Of a stretch of 37,725 nucleotides of DNA, positions 9,597-16,851 are shown in pieces; the stretch's first letter is position 1, and the number at the start of each line of letters is the position of its first letter. The DNA is from an uncultured Lachnospiraceae bacterium. Its GTDB lineage: Bacteria; Bacillota; Clostridia; Lachnospirales; Lachnospiraceae. Location: the NCBI GenBank assembly GCA_902794825.1, contig CADBIU010000033.1, forward strand, positions 1 to 37,725, given 5' to 3'. Made by a program: the position numbers and the translations under genes. Under the pieces are notes generated by a model, which worked only from the letters and a program-made list of their open reading frames with translations, was not told the DNA's origin and did not search any database.

Positions 9597-10094
9597 TCAG
9601 AAGTGGTATTCTCCGTCGAAGAACCCGTTGAGGAACGCCTGCGCGAGGGATTTATCCCGAATCCTTGCCCGGGCTTCCCCGACGCTGAACCACTTCCAGG
9701 CATCAATCTCCGAATTGGGGCTGGGCTCGCCTTCCTCCACGATCGCCGTGAAGTTCAGCATCAGCGTGTTGGACGGCGCGAAATAATGGCTCCTGTTGAA
9801 ATGGCACTCCAGCACCTGCAGCCCCATTTCTTCGCCGACCTCTCTCTTGACCGCGTCCTCGGCGTCTTCGCCCTTGTTGACATATCCCGCCACAAGAATA
9901 TAGGAATCCCTCCCATACTGCTTGATCAGAAGGACCTTGTCCAACTCTTTATTCATGACGATCATGCTGACCGCCGTGTTGTAGACCGGAAACCGGAATT
10001 CCTGGCACTCGGGGCAATAGGGGACCATGCCCTCCCCCATCAGATATTTTTCATCCAGCTTGTGACCGCAGTGCATACAGTATTTCATTTCCAT
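9597..10094 (-). CDS. NUDIX hydrolase with N-terminal zinc ribbon (short NudC-like)
   Basis: 165 residues. Cys6, Cys9, Cys27 and Cys30 form a zinc ribbon. The NUDIX box runs from Gly70 to Leu92 with every consensus position present (GX5E, then REVGEEMGL), so hydrolysis of a nucleoside diphosphate derivative is expected. The zinc ribbon followed by a NUDIX domain is the order found in NADH pyrophosphatase NudC, but this protein is about 100 residues shorter and lacks the NudC N-terminal domain, so NAD(H) as substrate is only a guess. The start at 10094 is chosen because GGGAG lies eight bases upstream; an open extension to 10145 has no such site. It is a single gene convergent with the AraC regulator. 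Confidence 0.85.
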   Translation of the reverse strand: MEMKYCMHCGHKLDEKYLMGEGMVPYCPECQEFRFPVYNTAVSMIVMNKELDKVLLIKQYGRDSYILVAGYVNKGEDAEDAVKREVGEEMGLQVLECHFNRSHYFAPSNTLMLNFTAIVEEGEPSPNSEIDAWKWFSVGEARARIRDKSLAQAFLNGFFDGEYHF

Positions 10095-10133
10095 GATTTG
10101 TTCTCCCGGGAATGCGAGGTTTACACTGGAATA

Positions 10134-10162
10134 ATTATAATACATAACTGCGTGGGTGACAT
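10134..10162 (-). promoter_or_regulatory. Probable promoter of the zinc-ribbon NUDIX gene
   Basis: On the minus strand ATGTCA (10157-10162) and a perfect TATAAT (10134-10139) are separated by 17 bp, placing the transcript start about 33 bases before the NUDIX start codon. The -35 match is only moderate. Confidence 0.45.
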
Positions 10163-10220
10163 CTACATTCAGCGTTTTGGCCGGTACATTGCAGCGTTTT
10201 GGTCGATTCTGATCCGGTCG

Positions 10221-10544
10221 TTTCGGTACACAAGCTTCTTTTTCTTAGATTCTCGTCCCTGCAGGACAACTCTGACCGGTAAATTCTAACTTGCAAAGCC
10301 TCCTCTTTCTTTTTTTTCGGTACAGAGGCATCGTTGGCAAAATATTGCGTCCATGAAAATTCCTGAGCCTCAGGTTAGTTGAGGCTTTCTTCCAAAATTT
10401 TTGTTTACCGAGGGACGAGAGTGTGTTCAAATTTTGCTTCTGTACCTAATTTCCTGCCGCCCGGCCTTCAGGTTGATTGGCACACATCAATTTGTTCCTC
10501 GTCTGGGGACGATAAATGTCTTAAAAAGTTGTTCTGTGCCGAAT
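10221..10544. repeat. Four inverted and direct copies of a ~40-bp box with constant internal spacing
   Basis: Each box has the form TTCGGTACAGAAGC, about 19 variable bases, then TCTCGTCCCT. The CGGTACA and CGTCC elements start exactly 30 bp apart in all four. Boxes A (CGGTACA at 10224) and B (10318) read forward; C (starting at 10447) and D (10541) read in reverse. A to B and C to D are both 94 bp, so A/D and B/C share one dyad centre at about 10382. A weaker fifth copy begins at 10182. No protein gene is convincing in 10095-10633, so these boxes fill most of the gap. Function unknown. Confidence 0.7.
10225..10446. ncRNA. Candidate 222-base long-hairpin structure formed by the inverted boxes
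   Basis: Four nested helices can form: 10225-10235 with 10436-10446 (10 of 11 pairs), 10251-10260 with 10411-10420 (10 of 10), 10277-10283 with 10404-10410 (7 of 7), and 10295-10302 with 10381-10388 (8 of 8). A smaller hairpin, AGCCTCA/TGAGGCT (10366-10386), competes with the innermost helix. Transcription has not been shown and the strand is unknown; the fold could equally reflect duplicated DNA sites. It does not resemble tmRNA, RNase P RNA or SRP RNA. Confidence 0.35.
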
Positions 10545-10590
10545 TTCCCCCACAATGCCATTACCCTCTAATGAAAATGATGCCTTAAAA

Positions 10591-10618
10591 ACAAAAAAAG
10601 AGCGTTGCACGCTCTTTT
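10591..10618 (-). terminator. Terminator of the 61-residue protein gene
   Basis: AAAAGAGCGT (10596-10605) pairs with ACGCTCTTTT (10609-10618) around TGC. On the minus strand it is followed by a run of Ts. Confidence 0.85.
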
Positions 10619-10633
10619 AATGTCTTCAGCTCG

Positions 10634-10819
10634 TTATTTCCCGCTTTTTTGAGCACCGGGCTTCAGATTCTGAAGGATACTCCCAATAGCCTCTAGCGCG
10701 CTGCGGCGCTTCTGCAGCATTTTCCGGGAATCGAGTTTGGCCTTTTCCAATGTGCTTTCTGTTTTACCAGCATCGGTCGCTGCAGTCCCCTCGAAACTAT
10801 AGAGTTCTGTATACATCAT
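10634..10819 (-). CDS. Small uncharacterised 61-residue protein
   Basis: I do not recognise a family. The protein starts MMYTELYSFEG, is highly charged from residue 18 onward (KTESTLEKAKLDSRKMLQKRR), and is probably a single amphipathic helix with a flexible, basic tail (LKPGAQKSGK). There is no signal peptide or membrane segment. It is supported as a real gene by an exact GGAGG nine bases before the ATG, a good promoter at 10863-10891 and a clear terminator right after it, making it a free-standing transcription unit. It lies downstream of the C39-like gene in the same direction. Confidence 0.7.
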   Translation of the reverse strand: MMYTELYSFEGTAATDAGKTESTLEKAKLDSRKMLQKRRSALEAIGSILQNLKPGAQKSGK

Positions 10820-10862
10820 GTTACATTTCCTCCGGTTGGCAGTTACTCTTTAACTGATTTCA

Positions 10863-10891
10863 ATCATAACATTTTTGTAACATTTTGTAAA
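10863..10891 (-). promoter_or_regulatory. Sigma-A type promoter of the 61-residue protein gene
   Basis: On the minus strand TTTACA (10886-10891), a 17-bp spacer and TATGAT (10863-10868). The transcript would begin about 37 bases before the start codon. Confidence 0.7.
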
Positions 10892-10921
10892 GAATTTTAA
10901 ACACTTTACAGCCAACTTTTT

Positions 10922-11509
10922 TTATCCCTTTTTCCGGTTTATCACCGTACACAACGCGAAGAGCTCTTCGCCTGCAGGAAGATCATGGATTCTTCTCACC
11001 CAGCCGTCGGCCATCCGCAGCATCAGTCTTCCGTCTCTGACAGTGTAACCATAGCACAGCATATGGTGATTTCCGTAAACAGGATGTCTGTGTACCTCCA
11101 GATACACGATCGCTCCGCGGTCCAGCTCGGTGCAGACGCGCCGCGCTGTAGCGGGGAAAGGTCCCCTGATTCTGTAACCGGTGAGCCCGTAAGCCCTAAG
11201 GCTCCTGCGGATCATAAGCGGTACAAGAAAATCGGAGGTTCCCCCGAAACGCTTGAGGAAATCTGCGTTCATATAGATAAGACGCTTCCTGCCGATCCCG
11301 GCGATCCTGCGAAACACCGCTTCAGGGCTCTGAGAAATAGGTATCCCCTCTCTCTTAGCCAAAGTATAGACCAGGTTGGTGATCGCCGTCGGGCCGCAGT
11401 GCCTTCTGTAGGCGCGGTCCAGTTTCGCGAACTGTCCGGTCGTAAAGCAGTATTCATTTCCGTTCCAGAACGCGCTTGAACGCCCCTCATCTAATGATTC
11501 TCTGAACAA
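10922..11509 (-). CDS. C39-like papain-fold peptidase domain protein
   Basis: 195 residues with a likely papain-like catalytic arrangement: Cys38 in HCGPTAITN, His148 or His149 in VYGNHHMLCYGY, and Asp168 in RMADGW. This order (CGP near the N-terminus, then a GNHH motif, then Asp) is that of the C39/bacteriocin-processing-like peptidase superfamily. No signal peptide is visible. The start is uncertain: TTG at 11507-11509, six bases after the upstream stop codon, has no good ribosome binding site, and no ATG exists before the Cys motif. Translation is therefore probably coupled to the upstream 3D-domain gene. The pairing with a secreted wall-type protein suggests work on peptides or wall material, but the substrate is unknown. 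Confidence 0.6.
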   Translation of the reverse strand: MFRESLDEGRSSAFWNGNEYCFTTGQFAKLDRAYRRHCGPTAITNLVYTLAKREGIPISQSPEAVFRRIAGIGRKRLIYMNADFLKRFGGTSDFLVPLMIRRSLRAYGLTGYRIRGPFPATARRVCTELDRGAIVYLEVHRHPVYGNHHMLCYGYTVRDGRLMLRMADGWVRRIHDLPAGEELFALCTVINRKKG

Positions 11510-11515
11510 AACTTT

Positions 11516-12574
11516 TTACCATGTCACCGCTATATCGAGCTGATTGGGGTTGCCTGCGGCAAATCCGCCTGTATCAACGACGATGCAGGTGCCCAGACTG
11601 CACTCTACGAGGGATCCGAAAGGATGGACTCCGAGGTTCGCCGCGCACATGATGTAGTCGCCGAACATCTTGCAGCCGTCATTTCTCACCCAAACATCGT
11701 AGTAGTAACCTCTTCGGTTCATGTTTCTTACGCAGCCGCTCATGTTGAGATTGTAATAAGTCTCCTTACCCGAGGGGCCGTATACGCTGCCCTTGCTGCG
11801 GGAGAGCACCGGACCGTTCCAGTTAAGGCTGCGGGTCTGGTTCGCGAGTTCGGACCTGCGCTCATCCTTGACCGCCTGTGCCCAATCCTCCTTGGCCTCG
11901 GAGGTCTTCTCTACGAGGATTTCCTCCTGCTCCTGCTTGCTCTGGGCTTCGTTCTCTTCCTTTCTCGCGTCGTCCTCTTTGAGCGACTCAATCTCAGCAG
12001 GGTCTCTTGTGATAACACTGCTGTCAAGATAGCCGATCCTGCCGCCGACCCTGACTTCCCAATAGGTTAAATCGTTGGTGCCGGTAAGGTTGATCGAACT
12101 GTATTTTTCCAAAGAAGCGATATCTTCAGCGTCATCGAAAGGCTCGCTCTTGACTGCCGCCGCTTCTGTGAGATAAACGATCGAATCTTCGCTGACAAAC
12201 TGATAACTGCTGTCAAAAGCAGCTCCGATCGTGCTCTTATTCATTTCCGTCTCATCGGCGGACGGCGTCTGCAGCGCCTCGTCTGCTGCCGATGCTGTGT
12301 CTGAATTCTCCTCTTCAGCTTCCGTTTCACCTGTGATCATCGTCACGCCCAGATCCGCGTTATCGATCGCCTTCGCTGTCTCCGGCGAGATCACGTTGCC
12401 CGCAGCGTCTGTGGGCGCCTGGTCATTTGTTACATCTTCCTCGATCTGAGCTGTCTCCGTATTGGTTGCTCCCTCTCCGGCTGTCTCGGTCGCCCGCGCT
12501 GCTGTTCCGCAGACCGCTCCTGCGCCCACCAGAATTACTGCCGACAGACAGAGGGAAAGTATCCTTTTTCTCAT
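11516..12574 (-). CDS. Secreted SH3-like and 3D (RlpA/double-psi barrel) domain protein
   Basis: 352 residues. Residues 1-28 are a signal peptide. Residues 30-115 are an acidic, Thr-rich disordered region. Residues about 120-195 look like a bacterial SH3 wall-binding domain (YWEVRVGGRIGYLDSS). A charged coiled segment follows, and residues about 248-352 form the 3D domain: the YGPSGKETYYNLNMSG segment, DGCKMFGDYIMCAANL, then VVDTGGFA and QLDIAVTW with the conserved aspartates. 3D-domain proteins are related to lytic transglycosylases such as MltA and resuscitation-type factors, so it probably binds or trims peptidoglycan outside the membrane. GGAGG five bases upstream fixes the ATG at 12574. 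It is the first gene of a two-gene unit with the C39-like gene. Confidence 0.85.
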   Translation of the reverse strand: MRKRILSLCLSAVILVGAGAVCGTAARATETAGEGATNTETAQIEEDVTNDQAPTDAAGNVISPETAKAIDNADLGVTMITGETEAEEENSDTASAADEALQTPSADETEMNKSTIGAAFDSSYQFVSEDSIVYLTEAAAVKSEPFDDAEDIASLEKYSSINLTGTNDLTYWEVRVGGRIGYLDSSVITRDPAEIESLKEDDARKEENEAQSKQEQEEILVEKTSEAKEDWAQAVKDERRSELANQTRSLNWNGPVLSRSKGSVYGPSGKETYYNLNMSGCVRNMNRRGYYYDVWVRNDGCKMFGDYIMCAANLGVHPFGSLVECSLGTCIVVDTGGFAAGNPNQLDIAVTW

Positions 12575-12615
12575 AAATCCTCCATTTTCTCTGCATTCTT
12601 ACCTAAAACATTGCT

Positions 12616-12645
12616 ATTTTAGCATGCAGATTTTAAAAATGTCGG
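12616..12645 (-). promoter_or_regulatory. Possible promoter of the 3D-domain gene
   Basis: On the minus strand CCGACA (12640-12645), an 18-bp spacer and TAAAAT (12616-12621). The -10 is good and the -35 matches four of six. Confidence 0.45.
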
Positions 12646-12727
12646 ATTTTGGTTTTTCTTAATACTTTTTTACAGAAAGTTTATAAAATGCTCTATTTTG
12701 GCAGGTTGTTATAAGCGTTTTCCGGTC

Positions 12728-13648
12728 TCAGGCCTTGTTGCCAGTCTGTACGGCACCGGTCACAGTATCCAGATGCACATCCATCTGAGGATAAGGGATC
12801 TTGATTCCGCCCTCATCGAACCGCAGCTTGATCTCCTCCGTCACATACCACTTGGAGCTGAGAAACTCAGACCCGGGTACCCACCCGAAGGCCTCGATCA
12901 CCACTGCGCTGTCTCCGAGGCTGCTCACGTGCACGTTGATCCCCTTGTCAACGATCACAGCAGGGCAGCTCCGATAGACTTCCTCCATGATCTCCTTTGC
13001 CTTGCGGATGTCGGAGTCATAGCTGATCCCCACAGAAATATCAAGGCGCCTCTCCGGCATCATGGAAGCGTCTGTCACCGCCGAATTGGCGAGCGTGCCG
13101 TTTGGAATCGTCAGCACACGGTTGTCAACTGTCGTGATGGTCGTGTACACCAGGCCGATCGCCTGCACTGTCCCGTCTCCAAAGGAAGTCATCACATAAT
13201 CGCCGACCCGGAACGGCTTCATCAGAAGTATCAAAATACCGCCGGCCACATTCGCCAGGCTTCCCTGCAGGGACATACTGATCGCCAGACCTGCCGCGCC
13301 CATGACTGTGACGATGGAAGCCGTGTTGACTCCCAGCTGCCCCACGATCATGAAGATGAGGATCGCATACATACATGTCCTCGCAGCCGACGACAGGAAT
13401 TTTGCAACTCCCACGTCAATCGATGTTTTGGCCAGGAATTTATCCAGCAGTTTCAGAAGGAAGCCGATCAGCTTTTTTCCAATGAAAAAAATGATGATCG
13501 AAATAATAATATTGAAGACCAGTTTTGTTAAAGACGGCGTTATTGACTGCAAAAGCTGCTGCAGCGCGCCCGGCGTCAGATCCGAGGGGTCTATAGTGGG
13601 CGTTTCCGGAGTCTCGGTGAATGCGCGAATTAAGATCAATGAATTCAT
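12728..13648 (-). CDS. mscS: Small-conductance mechanosensitive channel (MscS family)
   Basis: 306 residues. Three predicted membrane helices lie at about 43-65, 88-108 and 112-135. The third continues into the pore-lining segment with the family's Gly/Ala pattern (VMGAAGLAISMSLQGSLANVAGGILIL), then the beta domain (PFRVGDYV, TTVDNRVLTIPNG) and the C-terminal alpha/beta domain. The channel opens under membrane tension and releases solutes during hypo-osmotic shock. The length matches the short MscS class. AAGGA lies 11 bases before the ATG, slightly far. The gene follows the coiled-coil gene's 5' neighbour on the same strand with about 50 bp between 13648 and the next stop codon, so the two may be co-transcribed in the order 14514 to 13699, then MscS. 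Confidence 0.93.
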   Translation of the reverse strand: MNSLILIRAFTETPETPTIDPSDLTPGALQQLLQSITPSLTKLVFNIIISIIIFFIGKKLIGFLLKLLDKFLAKTSIDVGVAKFLSSAARTCMYAILIFMIVGQLGVNTASIVTVMGAAGLAISMSLQGSLANVAGGILILLMKPFRVGDYVMTSFGDGTVQAIGLVYTTITTVDNRVLTIPNGTLANSAVTDASMMPERRLDISVGISYDSDIRKAKEIMEEVYRSCPAVIVDKGINVHVSSLGDSAVVIEAFGWVPGSEFLSSKWYVTEEIKLRFDEGGIKIPYPQMDVHLDTVTGAVQTGNKA

Positions 13649-13670
13649 ATAGTAAATAGTCCTTTCTTAT

Positions 13671-13726
13671 CCGTTCCAGTTCCCGTCGCTGTCATGGTTC
13701 AGCCGTTCCAGTTCCCGTCGCTGTCA
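13671..13726 (-). repeat. 24-bp direct repeat with 32-bp period spanning a stop codon
   Basis: Bases 13671-13694 and 13703-13726 are identical. The right copy encodes the last residues (DSDGNWNG) of the coiled-coil protein; the left copy lies after its stop codon and before MscS. The left copy creates a 14-codon ORF (MTATGTDKKGLFTI) whose TGA overlaps the MscS ATG. Confidence 0.9.
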
Positions 13727-14514
13727 AAAGAGAAACTGAGCTGCTCTTCCGTGCTGCTCTGCTCTTTATTCTCCTGCTCCGGAGCTGTCCTTCTAACTCT
13801 GTAAGTCTCCTCGTGGAGCGTCGTAAAGTCCTTTTTGAGGTAGATCAAGTACTCTTCTTCGGGAATATTGTATTTGCCCAGCAGTTTAGAGATCATCTTC
13901 TTGAGATATCTGGCGCTGACATGGGTCTCAACATACAGGTCAGCGTCCGGGATTTTCGCCGGCGTATCGAGTCCTACTCCATCCCTGGAAAAATACGGGC
14001 GCTTCCTGCCCTGCAGATCCGGATCCATCTCCAGACTTGTAAAGAGCATCGGATTCATCCTGTTGAGCAGCGCACATGTCTGCAGGAGCATCTGCTTCCA
14101 GCTGTCCACGTCTATTTTTTGCCCATACAGCGAGAATGCTGCCGGTTTCTTATTAGTGATGACACTGCTGAGATCATAGGGCACAGTTTCATCCACGCGG
14201 AAAGCGTCGTAGTCGATCCTCTCCAGAGCGTTTCTATCCCTCTCAGCCTTCAGCAAACTCTGCTCCCGGCTGAACTGCGCCCGGCACTCATCCACACTTT
14301 CCAGCTCCTTGCGCACACTTCGGTAGATCCTGCGGTACTGCCGGATCTGTTCAGGATCCTTGTCCTTGCGATATTTCTCTTTCTCGATCTCCATCATGAT
14401 CGCCGCGCCGGTCTCCTCAAGAAGCCCGGACAGCCTTTCCATCTCTCTGGATAGTTTCTCGGCGTTTTTAGGAAATTCGCGGTAAAGATCAGCAGCAATT
14501 TTCTCCAGTTCCAT
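13699..14514 (-). CDS. Uncharacterised protein: N-terminal coiled coil plus conserved clostridial domain
   Basis: 271 residues, cytoplasmic. Residues 1-95 are strongly heptad-patterned and charged, consistent with a long coiled coil. Residues about 110-225 form a compact domain whose pattern (KKPAAFSLYGQKIDVDSWKQ, then GRKRPYFS, then LYVETHVSARYLKKM) recurs, from memory, in many uncharacterised clostridial proteins; I cannot name a function. The tail is acidic and Ser/Gln rich. The ATG at 14514 is preferred to the GTG at 14520 because AGGGAG overlaps the GTG and is ideally spaced from the ATG. The last eight codons are part of a partial tandem duplication. Confidence 0.75.
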   Translation of the reverse strand: MELEKIAADLYREFPKNAEKLSREMERLSGLLEETGAAIMMEIEKEKYRKDKDPEQIRQYRRIYRSVRKELESVDECRAQFSREQSLLKAERDRNALERIDYDAFRVDETVPYDLSSVITNKKPAAFSLYGQKIDVDSWKQMLLQTCALLNRMNPMLFTSLEMDPDLQGRKRPYFSRDGVGLDTPAKIPDADLYVETHVSARYLKKMISKLLGKYNIPEEEYLIYLKKDFTTLHEETYRVRRTAPEQENKEQSSTEEQLSFSFDSDGNWNG

Positions 14515-14610
14515 AGTCACTCCCTACATTCTCGCGTGCTTGGCCACATGCAGCGGCCTTTGACGCCGCGCCACTATTATTCTACAACAGATGGAATTGT
14601 GTTGAAATAG

Positions 14611-14641
14611 CAAAAAGACCGAACTCCCAAGAGTCCGGTCT
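14611..14641 (-). terminator. Terminator of the hybrid histidine kinase gene
   Basis: AGACCGAACTC (14616-14626) pairs with GAGTCCGGTCT (14631-14641) with one mismatch over a CCAA loop; minus-strand reading continues into TTTTTG. Confidence 0.85.
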
Positions 14642-14659
14642 CCAAATCTGTATTCAAAT

Positions 14660-16723
14660 TCATTTCTTCCCGCGCAGCTTCCAGATTGTCTGGTTGAGCA
14701 CCTTAATATTGATAGGCTTGGGAATATGCGCGTTCATTCCGCAGGCAAAGGAGCGCTCGACATCCTCTTCCATGGTGTCGGCAGTCATTGCCAGGATCGG
14801 CACGGTCGCCGCGTCTTCACGGGGGAGACTGCGGATCGCGGCAGTCGCCTCGTAACCGTCCATCAGAGGCATTCTGATATCCATGAGGACCATGTCGTAA
14901 TAGCCCGGTCTGGAGCTGCGATACATTGCCACTGCAGCTTTGCCGTTTCCGGCTATCTCACATCTTGCGCCTTCCACTTCCAGAAGTTCCTTGAGGACGT
15001 CCGCGTTGATCGCGTTGTCCTCTGCCACAAGAAATCTCAGTCCTCCGAGAGGATTTGAACTCATGGCTACACTGCCGGTGCCCTCTCCGTCCTTCGTAAG
15101 CCCCAGTTCGTCCACGATCGTGCGGAAAGTGGAGAAGAAGAAAGGCTTGGGCATGATCGCGTCTATGCCTTGCTTGTGCACGTTCTGAAGGAAATGCTCT
15201 GCCTTATCCGACATCAGGATGATTGCCGGAGTCTTGCTCCAGGTCATAGCCCGGATCTCATCCGCGACCTCCCAGTAACCTTTATCCTGAATATCCCTGT
15301 CCATAAGGAAGAGGTCGAAGTTTCTTTCCTCCACGCCGGCCTGCTCTATAAGCTGCATCGTGCCGTACGCGCTTGCGGTATAATCCGCATCCAGACCCGT
15401 GTCCCGAAGAAGATCGCAGATCCGCGCCGCTTCGTTCATGTTCTCGCCCACGACCAGAAGCCTGCGCACGCCGTGCTCGCTCCAGAAGTTATCTGCCGCC
15501 TGGCCCGCTGTCTGCAGCCGGAGTCCGACGAAGAAAGTCGTTCCCTGTCCCAGCGTGCTCTGCACGGAGATCGTGCCGCCCATCTGTGCTACAAACTTTC
15601 TGCTGACTGCAATTCCGATTCCTGAGCCCTGCATACCGGGAACGTCATCGAAACGTCCGTTATTGTCAAAGAGTCTCTTCTGCAGCTCGCTGCTCATTCC
15701 CATGCCGTTGTCACGGACTTCAAATGAGATCTCTCTGAAGTCAGCATCGCCTTCGCTCTCTCTGCCGATCACAGTGAGGGAGATTTCCCCGCCCTCCTGC
15801 GTGTACTGCACCGCGTTGTCGAGAAGGTTCATCAGCACTTCTGTGATCCTGACCTTGTCTCCGATGAAAATATCGTGCTCGATCCCTACTGTGCGGACCT
15901 CAAAGCGCTGGTGCTTGAGCTGTGTTTTGACACGCACGATGTCTGAGATCTCTTCTATAGTCCTGCCAAGGGCGAACTCGCTCTTATCCGCCTCCGGGCT
16001 GTTCTTGTCCACTCCGCTCATCTCCATGATCTGATTGATCATAGTAAGGAGATCCTGGCAGGATACGCTGATCCTGTGAGCATACTCCTTGACCTTTGGC
16101 GCGCTTTCCGCGTTTTTCATAAGGAGCATCACAAATCCGGTGATGGAATTCAGAGGGGTCCTGAGGTCATGGGACATGCCCTTGAGCATGCGGTTGTGCA
16201 CTGCAACCGTTCCGTCGTAGAGAAGTTCATGCAGTCGGCTGTTGTCAGCTGTACCGCCCTCTGCGTCCAGATACACTACGAGATAGCGGTTCCTGCCGTT
16301 CACGCCCTCAATCCTTGCCACGCTTCTGTGATACGCCTTAGACAGCCCGGTCCGCCTGTCCAGGCACTCTGCGTCCGATCGCAGGATCGCGCTGTCGTCC
16401 GCGTTCTTTCCCCCGTTCTGCTCGGAGATGGAGTCTCCGAACATTTCCTCGCAGGGAATATCTCCGGAGCGCGGCCCCAGTTCCCGGACGTCGCTCATGA
16501 CCAGCTCTCTGGGCAGGCCAAGCGCTTCCTCCACGTTAGGCGATACGTAAACAGCCCCCCGGCTGCCCTCCTCGACAAGGAGCAGCAGGTTTCGTGTTCC
16601 CGCCACCATCGTGTCATATAGTTTATTCGTGGCCTCCAGCTCTTCCCTCGCTTCGCGCAAATCCTTCTTCAACGACTGGTTTTCCAGAAGAATCTCCCGG
16701 ATTTCACTTTCCGTAAACTGCAT
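14660..16723 (-). CDS. Orphan hybrid histidine kinase with two receiver domains
   Basis: 687 residues, with no membrane helix, so a cytoplasmic sensor. Residues 5-40 form a coiled coil, 41-165 a PAS-like sensor (SPNVEEALGLPRE). The HisKA domain has the phosphorylated His175 in MSHDLRTPLN. The ATPase domain has its N box at Asn283 (LLDNAVQYT), G1 at DNGMGM (318-323) and G2 at GSGIG. The first receiver domain (about 400-515) is probably degenerate: VVGEN replaces the acidic pocket, although Asp455 and Lys506 remain. The second receiver (543-687) is complete, with ED at 548-549, Asp595 in LMDIRMP and a KP motif. No HPt protein or output regulator lies nearby, so its partner must be elsewhere. 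AGGGA lies eight bases before the ATG. Confidence 0.92.
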   Translation of the reverse strand: MQFTESEIREILLENQSLKKDLREAREELEATNKLYDTMVAGTRNLLLLVEEGSRGAVYVSPNVEEALGLPRELVMSDVRELGPRSGDIPCEEMFGDSISEQNGGKNADDSAILRSDAECLDRRTGLSKAYHRSVARIEGVNGRNRYLVVYLDAEGGTADNSRLHELLYDGTVAVHNRMLKGMSHDLRTPLNSITGFVMLLMKNAESAPKVKEYAHRISVSCQDLLTMINQIMEMSGVDKNSPEADKSEFALGRTIEEISDIVRVKTQLKHQRFEVRTVGIEHDIFIGDKVRITEVLMNLLDNAVQYTQEGGEISLTVIGRESEGDADFREISFEVRDNGMGMSSELQKRLFDNNGRFDDVPGMQGSGIGIAVSRKFVAQMGGTISVQSTLGQGTTFFVGLRLQTAGQAADNFWSEHGVRRLLVVGENMNEAARICDLLRDTGLDADYTASAYGTMQLIEQAGVEERNFDLFLMDRDIQDKGYWEVADEIRAMTWSKTPAIILMSDKAEHFLQNVHKQGIDAIMPKPFFFSTFRTIVDELGLTKDGEGTGSVAMSSNPLGGLRFLVAEDNAINADVLKELLEVEGARCEIAGNGKAAVAMYRSSRPGYYDMVLMDIRMPLMDGYEATAAIRSLPREDAATVPILAMTADTMEEDVERSFACGMNAHIPKPINIKVLNQTIWKLRGKK

Positions 16724-16851
16724 CTTAACATCCCTTGCCCTTACAATTACCCAAAGTATCTATAATCTTTCCTATTGTATACTAAAATACGATTGAATAC
16801 AATTCCAATCACGTTATGCGCACTTAATCTTTTCGTAGAAACCGCCGATTC

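Noticed and set aside
9595-10289. Plus-strand frame opposite the zinc-ribbon NUDIX gene
   Set aside because: Shadow of a gene with a complete NUDIX box and zinc-binding cysteines.
10225-10446. tmRNA, 6S, RNase P or SRP RNA
   Set aside because: None of their conserved cores could be found in either strand; the structure is explained by inverted boxes.
12698-13531. Plus-strand open frame (277 codons) opposite MscS
   Set aside because: MscS on the minus strand is unmistakable; the opposite frame is His/Arg rich with no motif.
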